In this document: piece after piece, positions 18,932 through 29,480 of the stretch | How positions within the stretch are numbered: position 1 is the stretch's first letter | Layout: every line of letters begins with the position of its first letter | Assembly (NCBI RefSeq): GCF_900168195.1 | Contig: NZ_FUYX01000003.1 | Span: 1-64,000, forward strand | Reading direction: 5' to 3' | From: Allobosea thiooxidans | Lineage (GTDB): Bacteria > Pseudomonadota > Alphaproteobacteria > Rhizobiales > Beijerinckiaceae | Length of the DNA stretch: 64,000 nt | Notes under the pieces: model-generated | Told to the model about the DNA's origin: nothing | Database searches by the model: none | What the model saw: the letters and a program-made list of their open reading frames with translations, nothing else | Made by a program: the position numbers and the translations under genes

Positions 18932-19386
18932 GACGCGATGGGAGCGCGGGCCGGGCGGCGAGTCAAACGCCGTTTCCGGATCGCCGGGCGAGACGCGCTT
19001 CTGCAAAGCGCTCCTCAGGACGAGGGCAGAGGGCGGCGGTTCACGCCGCCGTCTTTCCGGGGCAAGCCGAAGGCCTGAGCCCGAAACCCAGAACCATCCT
19101 AGCCATCGTCATGCTCGCCCTTGTGGCGAGCATCCACGTCTTGAACACCGCCCTTGCGGAAGGAAGACGTGGATGGTCGGGACAAGCCCGACCATGACGG
19201 AAACGCGGTGTCCATGGCTTCCGGGCTCTTCGCCGTCGCGAAGCCCGGAATGGCTGCCGTGGCCCGGGGTAGAGGCAGCCGCGCACCGTCATGCCGGGGC
19301 TGACGCGAGCTGGCGCGGATTCATCCGAGCCTATCGGCCATGGCTTCAGGCAGGGCCTGAGGTCATGGCCGCAAGAGGCTGATAAA
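18932..19386. repeat. Intergenic cluster of hairpin repeats between aat and gyrA
   Basis: No gene is seen. Three adjacent inverted repeats follow each other: ATGCTCGCC/GGCGAGCAT (19111-19119 and 19125-19133), CATCCACGTCTT/AAGACGTGGATG (19131-19142 and 19164-19175) and ATGGTCGGG/CCCGACCAT (19173-19181 and 19187-19195). A further stem around TTCCGGGCT/AGCCCGGAA lies near 19220-19250. The style matches dispersed extragenic palindromic elements of Rhizobiales, although no second copy of this type is in the window. GGCTGA-TAAA-TCAGCC (19377-19392) overlaps the gyrA stop codon. Confidence 0.65.
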
Positions 19387-22185
<2,799 letters not shown>

Positions 22186-22398
22186 GGAGAAATATCCCGA
22201 TTCCTGCTATTTTTTCAGGCTTCTGGCTATCCGATTCCGGCTTTTCGCGCCAGCAAAAGCGGGCCCTGTCCCGGCAAAAATAAAACAAGCGATATCAATG
22301 CGTTGCGGGCCGTTTGGAAAGCCGTCCACAGGCGCTGCCACAATCCCGCCTTTCTTCGTGGGTGACGGCGGGCAAAAGCCGTGGTCAAGTCGTGCCGC

Positions 22399-23028
22399 AT
22401 GTTCGTCGAATTCGCCACCTCCGCCCTCGTCACGATGCTGGTCACGCTCGACCCGCCGGGCCTCGCGCCGATCTTCCTGTCGCTGACGCGCGGCATGTCG
22501 GCGGGCGAGCGGCGGCAGGTCGCGGTGCGCGCCTCGATCATCGCCTTCTGCATCATGGGCTTCTTCGGCGTGGCGGGGGACGTGGTGCTGAAGGCGCTCG
22601 GCGTCTCGCTGCCGGCCTTCCGCATCGCCGGCGGGCTGCTGCTGTTCTGGATCGCCTTCGAGATGGTGTTCGAGCGCCGCACCGAGCGCAAGCAGCAGAC
22701 GGCGGAGACCGCGATCACGCTCGACCATATCCGCAACGTCGCGGCCTTCCCGCTGGCCATCCCGCTGATGGCCGGGCCCGGCGCGCTCACCGCGATGATC
22801 CTGCTCGCCGGCCGGGCCGGCGGCGATCCGCTGCTGCTGGTCACGCTGGCGGCGATCTGCGGGCTGGTGATCCTCTCCTGCCTCGCCGTGTTCCTGACCG
22901 CGACGCCGATCGCGAAGCTGCTCGGCGTCACCGGCAATGTCGTGCTGACGCGCCTGCTCGGCGTGATCCTGGCGGCGCTGGCGGTGCAGTTCGTGATCGA
23001 CGGCATCAAGGCGGCGCTGGCGGGGTAG
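22399..23028 (+). CDS. MarC-family integral membrane protein
   Basis: This 209-residue inner-membrane protein has about six hydrophobic helices and the family's early LDPPGLAPIFLSLT (residues 17-30) and mid-protein FPLAIPLMAGPGALTAMI. MarC proteins (UPF0056) have no settled function; the proposed link to multidrug resistance in E. coli has not held up. The ATG at 22399 is preferred to a GTG at 22381. The gene is divergent from gyrA with a 213-bp gap in which I could not identify a convincing promoter for either gene. Confidence 0.88.
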   Translation: MFVEFATSALVTMLVTLDPPGLAPIFLSLTRGMSAGERRQVAVRASIIAFCIMGFFGVAGDVVLKALGVSLPAFRIAGGLLLFWIAFEMVFERRTERKQQTAETAITLDHIRNVAAFPLAIPLMAGPGALTAMILLAGRAGGDPLLLVTLAAICGLVILSCLAVFLTATPIAKLLGVTGNVVLTRLLGVILAALAVQFVIDGIKAALAG

Positions 23029-23045
23029 GGCGACCGCGCCGGGTC

Positions 23046-23684
23046 TCAGGACAGCTGCCTGGGACCGCGCGGCGTGCCGATCCGGGCGCAGTAGCGCAGG
23101 GCCGGCCCGCGCCGTATTTCAGGCCCGCCGGTGATGCCGATCTCGCGATAGAGCGCGGAGATGGCCGCGGCATCGGGGTGCTTGAGCGCGAACGATTCGA
23201 GCCTGGCGCCCAGATCCGCGATGGTCGCCATCGAGCGCGGCTTGCCGCGCCGGTCGATGAGCGACGGCGCGGCGCCGTCAAGCGGCAGCGAGCCGTCCGG
23301 CGGGATCGCAAAGTCGAAGGAAGGCTCGGCCCAGGGCAGCGCGACCTTCTCGCCAAAGATCCGGCCATGCGTCGCGAGGACGGCATCGATGGCATCGGTA
23401 CGTGCGACCCAGCCCCGCAGGCGCCGGCCGGCATCCCAGTCTGCGCGCAGCAGCCGCTGGTCGTCCAGGCCGAACCAGCGTGCGCGGCAGGGCGCTGCGG
23501 CCTCGGGGTCGAGGGCGACGATCTCCAGATAGGTTCCGTCGCCGAGCTGGAGCAGATGATTCCAGCTGCCCATGTAGCTGTGGCGCTGCCCGAACGGCAC
23601 GTCGAGGTCGAGGCAGGTGCGGACATGCGCCACGCCCTCCGCCAGGGTCGGCGCGATGACGGTCAGGTGGTCGAGCGCGAGCAT
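23046..23684 (-). CDS. VOC-family protein with glyoxalase-like domain
   Basis: This 212-residue protein begins MLALDHLTVIAPTLAEGVAHV, where the early His is a typical metal ligand, and continues with MGSWNHLLQLGDGTYLEIVAL; Glu in YLEIVAL is another likely ligand. It resembles the larger single-chain VOC proteins of the glyoxalase-like-3 group. The reaction is unknown. It is convergent with marC, with 17 bases between their stops, and has no obvious operon partner. Confidence 0.8.
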   Translation of the reverse strand: MLALDHLTVIAPTLAEGVAHVRTCLDLDVPFGQRHSYMGSWNHLLQLGDGTYLEIVALDPEAAAPCRARWFGLDDQRLLRADWDAGRRLRGWVARTDAIDAVLATHGRIFGEKVALPWAEPSFDFAIPPDGSLPLDGAAPSLIDRRGKPRSMATIADLGARLESFALKHPDAAAISALYREIGITGGPEIRRGPALRYCARIGTPRGPRQLS

Positions 23685-23754
23685 GGTCCATCCAGGGCTG
23701 CGGCGTTACGGACATTCGCGACCGGCGCGACTCTCGCCGCCATTGGTATTTCAA

Positions 23755-23820
23755 GCTTATCATCCAGCCGTTCTGTTCGACCAAGAGGCTGTCGCGAGGC
23801 ATCGTGCGGCCGGGTGGGAT
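23755..23820 (+). repeat. Direct repeat, copy 1 (upstream of yjhX in window order)
   Basis: This 66-base element, beginning GCTTATCATCCAGCCG and ending CGTGCGGCCGGGTGGGAT, recurs in the same orientation at 24489-24555 with a few substitutions and one extra G. The two copies flank the YjhX-family gene. Confidence 0.75.
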
Positions 23821-23884
23821 GGGGAGCCGCCCGGAGCGGGGTGCTCTCCGTTCCGGGCAGCCGGCTGGCATCGCTCGATCGGCG

Positions 23885-24142
23885 TCAGCGGTTGTCGAGT
23901 TGGGAGCGCACGGAGCGGCGCCCCTTGTCCGAGATCCGATAGGGGCTGGACGCCTTCGATTCGACCAGCCGCTTGCGGCGAAGGCTGGAGAAGATTTCGA
24001 GCGTGCAGTCGGTGAGGATGTGGCCCTCGCGGGTGAAGCAGAGGACTTCGAAGATGCGGCCGGAATCGGTCCGCTGATGGCGAATGAATCCGCCCTGCGC
24101 GAGCACGTGCAGCACGCGCTGCTCGCAACGTGAGATGTTCAT
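23885..24142 (-). CDS. yjhX: YjhX-family toxin (UPF0386)
   Basis: This 85-residue protein matches the E. coli YjhX family over its whole length: MNISRCEQRVLHVLAQGG at the start, CFTREGHILTDCTLEIF in the middle and PYRISDKGRRSVRSQLDNR at the end. YjhX has been described as a toxin paired with the acetyltransferase YjhQ; the fold looks like a small winged helix. No yjhQ-like antitoxin gene lies on either side, so it is an orphan here. It sits in a 1.2-kb gene-poor stretch between two direct repeats (23755-23820 and 24489-24555). Whether it is toxic here is unknown; it may act as a DNA-binding protein. Confidence 0.85.
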   Translation of the reverse strand: MNISRCEQRVLHVLAQGGFIRHQRTDSGRIFEVLCFTREGHILTDCTLEIFSSLRRKRLVESKASSPYRISDKGRRSVRSQLDNR

Positions 24143-24861
24143 TGGGTGAGCCTGTGACTTGAAAGCACACGCGCATCGGCGCGCCGCGGGGCAGGGTGCG
24201 CCGTGGCGGATGATGCGGCTGGGTGTCTCGCTCGGGCGAGACGATCAGCGGGTGGTCACAATCTCCAACATGGACGATCCCTAGCTCTCGACGGGGGCGG
24301 CGGTAAATCGCCTCTGCGACCTCTGTCGCCGGAATGTTGCCCGACTGTTGCAGGCCGGCCTCTACCGGAGCCCCCGGCGGGCGCTTTTCGTGTCGATCGC
24401 GGAGCGTGGTGGCGGCGCCGGGCGCTCTTGAAGGCTGTCGCTCCCGCGTCGGCCGACCAACGGACTTATCCCCGGTACCGTGTTCCGGGCTTATCATCCA
24501 GCCGTCCCGCCCGACCAAGGGGGCTGTCGCGAGGCATCGTGCGGCCGGGCGGGATGCGGTGTCCGGGCCTGCCGCCATTGCCGGCGGCTTCTCCCGGAGC
24601 GTCTTCCCGCCGCCGGGCCGAACAGGCAGGCCCGGTGAGAGCTTGAGGCGGGGAGGCGCGAGAGAGCCGCGCGCGGGGTTCGGGCGGCGCCGGCCGGCCG
24701 CATCGACTTCGACATTCGACATCGACATTCGGCACGCGGTCCACGGCCGTGCGCCGCCCGACCCCGCGCATCCCCTCGGGGATCGCTGCTCGAGAAACCC
24801 CGCGGCCCGAGGCCGGACGGGGCTTTCGGCGCGCGCCGCTGGCCTCGGTGGCGAAAGGGGC
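24143..24861. other. Gene-poor stretch between yjhX and arsR
   Basis: About 720 bases of GC-rich DNA hold the second direct-repeat copy (24489-24555). No frame here resembles a protein; those of 100-180 codons are rich in Arg, Pro and Gly, as expected by chance at this GC content. I see no hairpin with a T tail and no RNA gene I can name. Confidence 0.45.
24489..24555 (+). repeat. Direct repeat, copy 2
   Basis: Same orientation as the copy at 23755-23820 and nearly identical apart from several T-to-C differences and one inserted G. The repeats are 734 bases apart and bracket yjhX. Confidence 0.75.
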
Positions 24862-24890
24862 TTGCCAATAATATAAGTGAATGCTTATGT
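24862..24890 (+). promoter_or_regulatory. Promoter and operator of the arsR-family gene
   Basis: TTGCCA (24862-24867) and TTATGT (24885-24890) are 17 bases apart. The spacer and -10 contain the dyad ATAAG-N6-CTTAT (24873-24888), typical of ArsR/SmtB operators. The expected transcription start coincides with the ATG at 24897, so the mRNA may be leaderless. Confidence 0.6.
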
Positions 24891-24896
24891 CATGCC

Positions 24897-25211
24897 ATGG
24901 TCGAGAATGACATCTTCAGGGCGCTGGCCGATCCGACGCGCCGGGCCATCTTCGAGAAGCTGGCCACGGGCGCGATGAATGCCAGCGCCTTGCGCGAGGG
25001 CATGGCGATCAGCCAGCCGGCGATGTCGCAGCACCTGTCGGTCCTGCGCGGTGCCGGTCTGGTGCGCGAGGAAAGGCAGGGGCGCTTCGTGAACTACGAG
25101 GTGGACCCGGAGGGGCTGGCGCAGATCGCGCAATGGCTGGCGAAGTATCGCGCCTATTGGCCGGCACGCATCGATGCGCTCAGGGATCTGCTGAAAGGGA
25201 TGGACCAATGA
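24897..25211 (+). CDS. ArsR-family helix-turn-helix transcriptional regulator
   Basis: This 104-residue protein is a winged-helix repressor. Its start [19 protein letters not shown] is the classic ArsR N-terminal helix, and [32 protein letters not shown] is the recognition helix and wing. No CxC metal-binding motif is present, so it belongs to the non-metal group that usually controls a neighbouring SRPBCC gene. Its stop overlaps the start of such a gene (ATGA, 25208-25211). A dyad overlapping the promoter suggests autorepression. The ATG at 24897 has no ribosome-binding site, in line with a leaderless message. Confidence 0.88.
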   Translation: MVENDIFRALADPTRRAIFEKLATGAMNASALREGMAISQPAMSQHLSVLRGAGLVREERQGRFVNYEVDPEGLAQIAQWLAKYRAYWPARIDALRDLLKGMDQ

Positions 25212-25561
25212 AGGGCGATACGAGCCGGAAACCGTCCGCAAGCCTCGTCTTCGAATTCCAGTTCGACGAGCCGCCCGAGAAGCTCTGGCGCGCCATCAGC
25301 ACGCCCGGGCTGCGCGAGAGCTGGCTGCCGGCGGCGGATCTGGCCGATCCCGAGCCGAGCGTGGTCACGCCGGGCACAGCCCTGCGCTACCGGATGCGCG
25401 ATGGCGAGCCCCCCTACGGCGAAAGCACGGTCACCTTCCGGGTCGCCGCCAGCCCGGGCGGCGGGAGCAGCCTGCACGTGATCCACGAACTGCCGGGCCA
25501 GGGCCATGTTCGCCGCACTCCGGCAAACAGCAACGATCCGCCGCTGATGCGGGCCGCCTGA
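25208..25561 (+). CDS. SRPBCC-domain (AHSA1-like) protein
   Basis: This 117-residue protein has the start of the START/SRPBCC ligand-binding fold: [34 protein letters not shown], then [23 protein letters not shown]. It is shorter than the usual 140-160 residues of AHSA1 proteins; the end [18 protein letters not shown] does not look like the expected C-terminal helix. A late frameshift or a natural short form are both possible. It is translationally coupled to the ArsR regulator, an arrangement common for this family. The ligand is unknown. Confidence 0.75.
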   Translation: MKGDTSRKPSASLVFEFQFDEPPEKLWRAISTPGLRESWLPAADLADPEPSVVTPGTALRYRMRDGEPPYGESTVTFRVAASPGGGSSLHVIHELPGQGHVRRTPANSNDPPLMRAA

Positions 25562-25608
25562 CCCGGCCCGACACACCTTCTTCCTGCAAGCAAGACCGGA
25601 GTTCGCCG

Positions 25609-26232
25609 ATGCGCGAAACGATGCAACTCGTCCCTATGGTCGTCGAGCAGTCCAGCCGCGGCGAACGGTCCTTCGACATCTATTCCCGGCTGCTGCGGGA
25701 GCGGATCGTCTTCGTCAATGGCGAGGTCAACGACGCGATGAGCGCGCTGGTCTGCGCGCAGCTTCTCTTCCTCGAGGCGGAGAACCCGAAGCGGCCGATC
25801 CATCTCTACATCAACTCGCCGGGCGGCGTGGTCACCAGCGGCTTCGCCATGTACGACACGATGCGCTACATCCGCGCGCCGGTGCATACGCTGTGCATGG
25901 GCACGGCCCGTTCGATGGGGTCGTTCCTGCTGATGGCGGGGGAGCCGGGCGAGCGTGCCGCCCTGCCGAATGCGAGCCTGCATGTCCACCAGCCGCTCGG
26001 CGGCTTCCAGGGGCAGGCCTCGGACATCCTGATCCATGCCGAGGAGATGCAGCAGACCAAGCGTCGGGTGACGCGCCTCTATGCCGAGCATTGCGGGCGC
26101 AGCTACGAGGAGGTCGAGCGCACGCTCGATCGCGACCGCTTCATGACGGCGGAAGAAGCGCTCGAATGGGGGCTGATCGACCGGATCATTCACAAGACGG
26201 AAGGCCTGCCGGACGTCTCCGGGCAGGGCTAG
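25609..26232 (+). CDS. clpP: ATP-dependent Clp protease proteolytic subunit (accessory paralogue)
   Basis: This 207-residue serine peptidase forms the barrel of the Clp protease. The catalytic triad is intact: Ser102 in ARSMGSF, His127 in HVHQPLGG and Asp176 in [18 protein letters not shown] (residues 68-79) is the family's oxyanion strand. In alphaproteobacteria the main clpP gene usually precedes clpX and lon; neither is here, so this is probably a second copy serving another ClpA or ClpX pool. A dispersed repeat follows 26 bases after the stop. The ATG at 25609 was used. Confidence 0.92.
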   Translation: MRETMQLVPMVVEQSSRGERSFDIYSRLLRERIVFVNGEVNDAMSALVCAQLLFLEAENPKRPIHLYINSPGGVVTSGFAMYDTMRYIRAPVHTLCMGTARSMGSFLLMAGEPGERAALPNASLHVHQPLGGFQGQASDILIHAEEMQQTKRRVTRLYAEHCGRSYEEVERTLDRDRFMTAEEALEWGLIDRIIHKTEGLPDVSGQG

Positions 26233-26258
26233 AGTCCCATTTTCCCATCAGTCTGAGC

Positions 26259-26349
26259 CGTCTTTGCGAGCGCCGCGAAGCAGTCCAGGGGGGACGTAGA
26301 GCTCTGCCGCCCTGGATTGCTTCGTCGCTTCGCTCCTCGCAATGACGGC
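26259..26349. repeat. Dispersed palindromic intergenic repeat, copy 1
   Basis: A long imperfect palindrome: TTTGCGAGCGCCGCGAAGCA on the left mirrors TGCTTCGTCGCTTCGCTCCTCGCAATGACG on the right. A close copy is at 45662-45758. It lies between the ends of clpP and the convergent hydrolase gene, where it might also act as a terminator. Confidence 0.75.
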
Positions 26350-26375
26350 GTGGTTCCGCCCGAGATCAGACGGCG

Positions 26376-27554
26376 CTACTTCGCCAGGAACGCCCGGATC
26401 GCGCCTTCCGCCTGCTTCATCGACATCACCCCGTCGAGATGGCCGCGGACGCCGTCGATGGTGACATGGGTGACGTCGCGCCCGGCGTCCTGCGCCGCCT
26501 TCACCGTGCGGGCGACCATGTCCGGGGTGAAGACGAGATCCTTGGGCTGGGTGATGTAGAGCATCGGCGCCCGGATCTTCGCCATGCCGTCCGCGAGCGA
26601 GATGCCGCCGGCGGCGAAGAGCTGGTTGGCCTTGATCAGATAGAGGAAATGGTTGGCGTCGGAGAGCTTGGCGCGGGCCATGCCGGCATTGTCGAGCACG
26701 CTCTGGACCTGGAAACGGTTGGCGAGGGCCTTGCCCGGTTCCTCGCCCTCCTTCGCCGGGCGGCGGCCGAAGGTGGCGTTCGCCCAGTCCTGATGGTTGG
26801 CCTGCAGCGTCACGGCGGTCAGCGCCTTGGCGAGGCCGGCGAGCGGCGGCGCCTTGCCGTAATAGTCGCCGCCGTTCCAGTCCGGATCGACCAGGATCGG
26901 CGCCGCCCAGACGTCGAGCCAGCCGATCAGCATCGCGTCGGCCTCGGCTGCGCCGATGACGGGCATCGCCTTGGCGACCATCTCGGGGTGGCTCACCGCC
27001 CATTCGAAGGTCTGGAGCGAGCCCATGGACGGGCCGGCGACCAGCGCGAGCCGTTTGATTCCAAGGCTTTCGACCAAGGCCTTCTGAACCTCGACGAAGT
27101 CGCGAACGGTGACGACGGGGAAATCGAGCCCATAGGGCTTGCCGGTGTCGGGGTCGATCGAGGCCGGGCCGGTCGTGGTCGTCTTGGGATCGCCGGTGTT
27201 GAGGTTCACCAGCGTGTCGGAGGCGATGACGAAGTACCTGTCGGTGTCGATCGCCTTGCCGGGGCCGATGATCGCGTCCCAGTAGCCGGGCTGCGGGTCC
27301 GCGGCCGCGTATTTGCCGGCGGCGTGCGAGTTGCCGGAGAAGAAGTGGCAGATCAGCACGGCGTTGGATTTGTCGGCGTTGAGCGTGCCGTAGCTCTCCC
27401 AGCCGACGCGGACCTGCTTCAGCGTGCGGCCCGACTGGGTGGTGAAGCTCGGCAGCTCGAAGATCTTCTTCTCGACGATCAGTTCCTGCGCCTGCGCCAT
27501 GCCTGTCGTGATCCATCCTGCAAGGGCGAGCGCGCCCATGATCCATCGATTCAT
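26376..27554 (-). CDS. Secreted alpha/beta hydrolase of the MetX (homoserine acetyltransferase-like) family
   Basis: This 392-residue protein follows the MetX layout. VLICHFFSGNSHAAG and GPGKAIDTDRYFVIASDTL precede the nucleophile elbow GPSMGSLQTFEW (catalytic Ser), and the acid and base lie in KDLVFTPD and RGHLDG. It begins MNRWIMGALALAGWITTGMAQAQE, a clear signal peptide, so it acts in the periplasm, where homoserine acetylation with acetyl-CoA is not expected. It is therefore more likely a hydrolase with a related fold. The ATG at 27554 is chosen because it starts the signal peptide; the frame reaches 27593. No partner gene is evident. Confidence 0.82.
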   Translation of the reverse strand: MNRWIMGALALAGWITTGMAQAQELIVEKKIFELPSFTTQSGRTLKQVRVGWESYGTLNADKSNAVLICHFFSGNSHAAGKYAAADPQPGYWDAIIGPGKAIDTDRYFVIASDTLVNLNTGDPKTTTTGPASIDPDTGKPYGLDFPVVTVRDFVEVQKALVESLGIKRLALVAGPSMGSLQTFEWAVSHPEMVAKAMPVIGAAEADAMLIGWLDVWAAPILVDPDWNGGDYYGKAPPLAGLAKALTAVTLQANHQDWANATFGRRPAKEGEEPGKALANRFQVQSVLDNAGMARAKLSDANHFLYLIKANQLFAAGGISLADGMAKIRAPMLYITQPKDLVFTPDMVARTVKAAQDAGRDVTHVTIDGVRGHLDGVMSMKQAEGAIRAFLAK

Positions 27555-27630
27555 CACCACATCCTTCCGGCTGCTTGTGACATGCGCTGCCATCAGAGCG
27601 GATTTCCGCCGCCTGCGGAAGCGAGGCGCG

Positions 27631-29385
27631 TCAGCGGGTGAGGAGCGTGGGGGCGAGGGAGGCGCCGGTGGGCGTCAGCATGGCATCCGTCTCCAGCTCG
27701 AAGAGCGGTGCTGCCAGGGGGCCCTTGAGGCCGAAAGGCAGCCTCAGCGCACTGGTGGTCGAGGAGAGGACCGCCGTCATGTCGAGGACGCGCGTGCGCA
27801 GCGCGGCGTTGCCGGAGAGGTTCAGCTGGTAGGCCTGTCCGCTCATCTGGGCATCGGTGAGCACGAAGAGGCCGCCGGCGATCCCGGCATTCGCGACCAG
27901 CGTGTCGAACGCGGTCTTGCCCTGGCGCCAGTCGCGCAGAGCCTGGACCGGGTTGCGTTCGGCCCGGCGCAGCAGGTCGGCCAGCGCCATGCCGCCGATC
28001 TCGCCCTGCCGGAGGGAAAGGTTGGCGCGCCCCGTCAGCGAGCCCAGCAATTCGTCGAAGGTGCGGCCGGCGCCGTCCAGCGCCAGCTGGAAGCCGCCGG
28101 TGCCGCTCAGCCGCGCGATCTGCGGCAAATCGGCCGCCGCCTGGCCGAAATTGACCTTGTCGAGCCCGGCCTGGACCTTGACGTCGACGCCGCTCGGCGC
28201 GCTGACGGCAAGCAGGCGGGTCTTGACGGTGCCGCCATAGGCATTGGCCCGCAGCAGGCCGGCCTCGAAGCGGCCCTTCTTGACGAGGAGATAGGTCGCG
28301 ACATCGGTGAGGCGGGCGCCTTTCAGCCTGGCCGCATCGACGGAGACCCGTAGGTCGATCTCGCGGGCGGTCCAGGCCTCGAGGTCCAAGGGAGACGGAT
28401 CGGCCGCATCGACCTTCGGCACCGGCAGGCGGTCGATCAGGCGGCCGAGATCCAGCGCGGCGCCGGCCAGCGTCCCGGAGAGGGCGAAGCGCCCGGCATT
28501 GTCGGAGAGCTTGAGAACGCCGTCGAGGCGTTCGCCGTCGAGGCTGGCGACGACGTTGTTGAAGGAGGCCTCATGCGGCTTCAGCTGCATGTCCGCCGAC
28601 AGCGTCAGGGCGCCGAGGGCGGCCGCGAGGCGCGAATCCTCGCCGAACCAGCCGAGGAGCTGGGGCACGGACGGCGTGGAGAGCGCGAGCAGGCCGCTGA
28701 TCATCGATTCGCTTGGCCCGGAGCGCGTGCCCTCGAAGCGCAGCTTCAGCAGCGGGGAGGTTGCGGAGAGCGCCGCCTTGGCGCTGCCGCCGACCATCGG
28801 CCAGCGCAGGCTCACCTCGGTCGGGACGCCGCGCCAGGTCAGCGATCCCGAGAGGTCGAGCGGCTCGTTCTGGCTGCGCTCGTCGATCACCAGATTGACG
28901 TCGCGGACGACGCTCTGGATCGCGCCGTCGGCGCGCAGGAAGACCGAGCCGCCCTGCAGGACGATCTTGCTCTGGCTGCGCAGGCGCTCGAGCTCGGCGA
29001 GCGGTGGCGCCAGCCAGTCGGTCACGCCGTCGCTGCCGACGGGGACGGCGACATCGATCCGCGGCGCGACCAGGTCGACCCGGTCGAAGCTGAGCTCGCC
29101 GGTCAGCAGGGGCAGCAGGCGCAGATGCGCCCGCACGCGCACGGCCTCGCCCGACAGCACGCCGTCGCGCTGCGCGAAGCCGACCGAGGACAGGCTGATG
29201 CGGGGCAGGGGCAGCAGCGCGAACTCGGCGCGCTCGACCGTCTTGACCACGAAGCCGGTCTTCCGCTCGATGGCGGCGACGGCGCTGCGCTCGACGCGAC
29301 CCAGCGCAAGCTCCCAGGACCGCAGGCCGAGCAGGCCGACCACGGCGACGAGGCAGATGGCAAGGATCGCAGTACGTCTGGTCAT
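27631..29385 (-). CDS. AsmA-family membrane-anchored protein
   Basis: This 584-residue protein has an N-terminal membrane anchor (AILAICLVAVVGLLGL) and then AsmA repeats, including a central GRFALSGTLAGAALDLG and a C-terminal AsmA-2-like region (RLSGTGGFQLALDGAGRTFDELLGSLTGRANL). AsmA-like proteins are periplasmic beta-rich bridges linked to outer-membrane assembly and phospholipid transport. The frame stays open far upstream into the antisense of the neighbouring permease gene, but only the part from the ATG at 29385 (preceded by GGAAG) is protein-like. It lies 95 bases downstream of the iron permease gene on the same strand. Confidence 0.82.
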   Translation of the reverse strand: MTRRTAILAICLVAVVGLLGLRSWELALGRVERSAVAAIERKTGFVVKTVERAEFALLPLPRISLSSVGFAQRDGVLSGEAVRVRAHLRLLPLLTGELSFDRVDLVAPRIDVAVPVGSDGVTDWLAPPLAELERLRSQSKIVLQGGSVFLRADGAIQSVVRDVNLVIDERSQNEPLDLSGSLTWRGVPTEVSLRWPMVGGSAKAALSATSPLLKLRFEGTRSGPSESMISGLLALSTPSVPQLLGWFGEDSRLAAALGALTLSADMQLKPHEASFNNVVASLDGERLDGVLKLSDNAGRFALSGTLAGAALDLGRLIDRLPVPKVDAADPSPLDLEAWTAREIDLRVSVDAARLKGARLTDVATYLLVKKGRFEAGLLRANAYGGTVKTRLLAVSAPSGVDVKVQAGLDKVNFGQAAADLPQIARLSGTGGFQLALDGAGRTFDELLGSLTGRANLSLRQGEIGGMALADLLRRAERNPVQALRDWRQGKTAFDTLVANAGIAGGLFVLTDAQMSGQAYQLNLSGNAALRTRVLDMTAVLSSTTSALRLPFGLKGPLAAPLFELETDAMLTPTGASLAPTLLTR

Positions 29386-29480
29386 GGACTTCCGAATCGG
29401 CATCGGCCGAAAGTCAGCCAGCCCCCTGGCGGCACAGGATTTAGGCCGATGCCGGCGGATTGTCGAGGCTGGCGAGCCGG

